Source: Arcobacter sp. (GTDB lineage Bacteria > Campylobacterota > Campylobacteria > Campylobacterales > Arcobacteraceae). Taken from it: DNA of 64,000 nt. Within the stretch, counting starts at the first letter, position 1. Each line of letters opens with the position of its first letter. Under the pieces are notes generated by a model. The model was given only the letters and a program-made list of their open reading frames with translations, did no database searches and had not been told where the DNA came from. Location of the stretch: the NCBI GenBank assembly GCA_020048055.1, contig JAIFNA010000012.1, positions 1 to 64,000 of the forward strand. Direction: 5' to 3'. This document shows positions 62,561 to 64,000 of the stretch, piece by piece. The position numbers were made by a program, and so were the translations under genes.

Positions 62561-64000
62561 TTTGCTTTTCGTTTGTATCGTGTGGCTGTGCTTCTGCTTC
62601 TTTTGTGTGTGTAACTTCTGGATGTTCTTGATTTACACTATTTTGGTGATTGTTTTCTACATCTGTTGTTTGGTTTACATCGGCTGTTTTATTTAATTCA
62701 TTATTTTGATTTATTGTAATTCTAAAGTTTAACTCCAACCCTTTTTTGGTTTTTGCAAATTCGATTGGATAATCAAGTGCGATTGAGTATTTTTGTTTCT
62801 CTAATAATTTTACAACCTCAAAAAATTCAACAGGAGATTTTACAATTGTGTATATTGAATATTTGTAGGTTGTGTATTTTTCTTTCGTTTCTCCTAAAAG
62901 TTTTACAATTGTACTTGTATTAAATAGTTGCTCTAACCCTTTTTTCCCTTGACTTGAGGATAAAAATTTTGTTGTTTTGGTTGGGATATATTTTTTTACT
63001 ACAATTTCATCTTTGGATATAGGATGAGTGTTTGAGATGATAGATGTAAATACACCTTTTGTTTGCGATGTTAGGATGTTTTCACTTGTTTCGTAAAGTT
63101 TCAATAGTTTTGGTTTAAGGCTTGTTTGATATGGGTCTTCACCTTTAAAATCATAAATTATCGTTGATTCATCTTTTGCAATTTGTATCTCTTTTAAAAC
63201 TGAATTATCATCGATACTTTCAAATAAATTAGTTATCAGTTTAATCATATTTTGATTGATTGTTATATGATTTGGAAGATTTGCGTATTCTATTTTTGCA
63301 ACCTCCTGTTTTGTTTCATCTCCACTATGATCTCCATTTTGGTAAAGATAGTAATATCCTGCGTACCCAGCCCCAGCTGTTGTTAGTAATACTAATAGTA
63401 ACCACATAAAAAGTGCAAGCTTAGATTTTTTTGCCCTTCTTTTTGTAAAGCTATAATGTTCAATATTGTGTTTTTTTGTGATTGTTTCAACAGCTTCATC
63501 AATATTTAAATGGTTATATGTGATATCTAATCCTACATTTTCTTTTAAAATTTCAAGTTGCTTAGCTTCAAGATATTTAATTGCATAGTAGATATTGACA
63601 GATTCGCAAATATTTGCAGATTTAGTGAACTCTGAGTAGCTTGTGACTATCTCTTCGATGTTACTACTTAGTTCTAAAAGATATATTTCATCATAAAGTA
63701 TCTGCTCAGCCATCTCATCGGTATAGAAATTTGATTTTTTAATATCAACATAAGGTGTTAAAAAATTAATGGTACTGTATGCTAATCTTTTGTGGTCATT
63801 TAAAACTATTGAATATAGTGTGTTATTGAAGATAAAAATATTAAGTGAATTTTCTATTGGACTTTGGATTAGTTCTTCGTTTAAAATTGTAAATGGTGAT
63901 ATTAAATAGTCAATACTTCCATTGTTATAAAATAATTTTGTGGTTTTGATGCTCTCGTGATTTAAAACTATATTGTGCGATAGGTCAAATAAAACAGACG
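62547..64000 (-). CDS. membrane protein of unknown function, N-terminus outside window
   Basis: The frame is open to the right edge: at least 95 residues precede the internal ATG at 63713 (for example IVLNHESIKTTKLFYNN, LAYSTINFLTPYVDIKKSN), so about 483 residues are visible and the start is beyond 64000. A cytoplasmic-type N-terminal part is followed by a basic stretch (RRAKKSK), one membrane helix (LFMWLLLVLLTTAGAGYAGYY) and a large outer domain, then an Asn/Glu/His-rich tail. The layout resembles pilus/secretion accessory proteins, but I cannot assign a family. Confidence 0.75.
   Translation of the reverse strand, partial: SVLFDLSHNIVLNHESIKTTKLFYNNGSIDYLISPFTILNEELIQSPIENSLNIFIFNNTLYSIVLNDHKRLAYSTINFLTPYVDIKKSNFYTDEMAEQILYDEIYLLELSSNIEEIVTSYSEFTKSANICESVNIYYAIKYLEAKQLEILKENVGLDITYNHLNIDEAVETITKKHNIEHYSFTKRRAKKSKLALFMWLLLVLLTTAGAGYAGYYYLYQNGDHSGDETKQEVAKIEYANLPNHITINQNMIKLITNLFESIDDNSVLKEIQIAKDESTIIYDFKGEDPYQTSLKPKLLKLYETSENILTSQTKGVFTSIISNTHPISKDEIVVKKYIPTKTTKFLSSSQGKKGLEQLFNTSTIVKLLGETKEKYTTYKYSIYTIVKSPVEFFEVVKLLEKQKYSIALDYPIEFAKTKKGLELNFRITINQNNELNKTADVNQTTDVENNHQNSVNQEHPEVTHTKEAEAQPHDTNEKQNAHH

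Noticed and set aside
63711-63713. ATG at 63713 as the start of the last gene
   Set aside because: The frame continues open upstream to base 64000 with protein-like sequence, so this is an internal methionine.
1-64000. tRNA, rRNA, CRISPR arrays, IS elements or an origin of replication
   Set aside because: Reading all intergenic gaps showed no cloverleaf, regularly spaced repeat array, transposase or DnaA-box cluster.

Overview
The window is AT-rich chromosomal DNA from a Campylobacterota (epsilonproteobacterial) organism, most likely Arcobacter- or Sulfurimonas-like. The signs are a CiaB homologue, the prmA-ftsH-Psd-related gene run, a DUF3373 porin, a Tat-type sulfide:quinone oxidoreductase, SHQWRQPL-type sensor kinases and heavy use of A/T-ending codons. 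I see no rRNA, tRNA, CRISPR array or intact insertion sequence. Both ends cut through genes: an MCP chemoreceptor tail on the left and the start of an unknown membrane protein on the right.

Left part (1-24.6 kb): a minus-strand run leuL-leuA-K+ channel-TrkA-ciaB begins with a small leucine-rich leader ORF that looks like a transcription attenuator. Then come a DUF234 protein, gpmI-ABC ATPase-PBP1A, and plus-strand mraY-murD. After these are mscL, a YigZ protein, tlyA-ribF, a decayed toxin remnant, ogt, prmA-ftsH-Psd-like-dbpA, and the minus-strand translation cluster ffh-rpsP-khpA-rimM, which has strong RNA hairpins in two spacers.

Middle (24.8-40 kb): a Suv3-like RNA helicase, a DUF945 protein, purH and prfB are followed by a compact four-gene island (30.85-35.46 kb): archaeal-type ATPase, McrC, DUF1016/YhcG nuclease, McrB. 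It is preceded by a two-armed dyad and bounded by near-identical 15/16-bp repeats. It is the best candidate here for a little-described, defence-like system. After it come a phosphohexomutase, yaaA and a metallo-beta-lactamase/GAF/HD-GYP fusion.

Right part (40-64 kb): an RND efflux operon whose permease is split by one amber codon at the TM6-TM7 boundary; a porin; and a sulfur-oxidation group (SQR, small membrane protein, periplasmic protein). Then comes the alpha ribosomal operon (rpmJ-rpsM-rpsK-rpsD-rpoA-rplQ) with a structured leader, followed by dnaE-surE-unknown-psd-SDR. A LOV-domain (blue-light) histidine kinase follows, broken by a one-base frameshift. The window ends with a B12-binding radical SAM protein and an unknown membrane protein.

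Most genes are housekeeping: cell wall, translation, membrane lipid, replication. The accessory biology is in the McrBC-like island, the LOV kinase, the split RND pump and the sulfide-oxidation genes. Positions and motifs were read by eye; no search or folding program was run.
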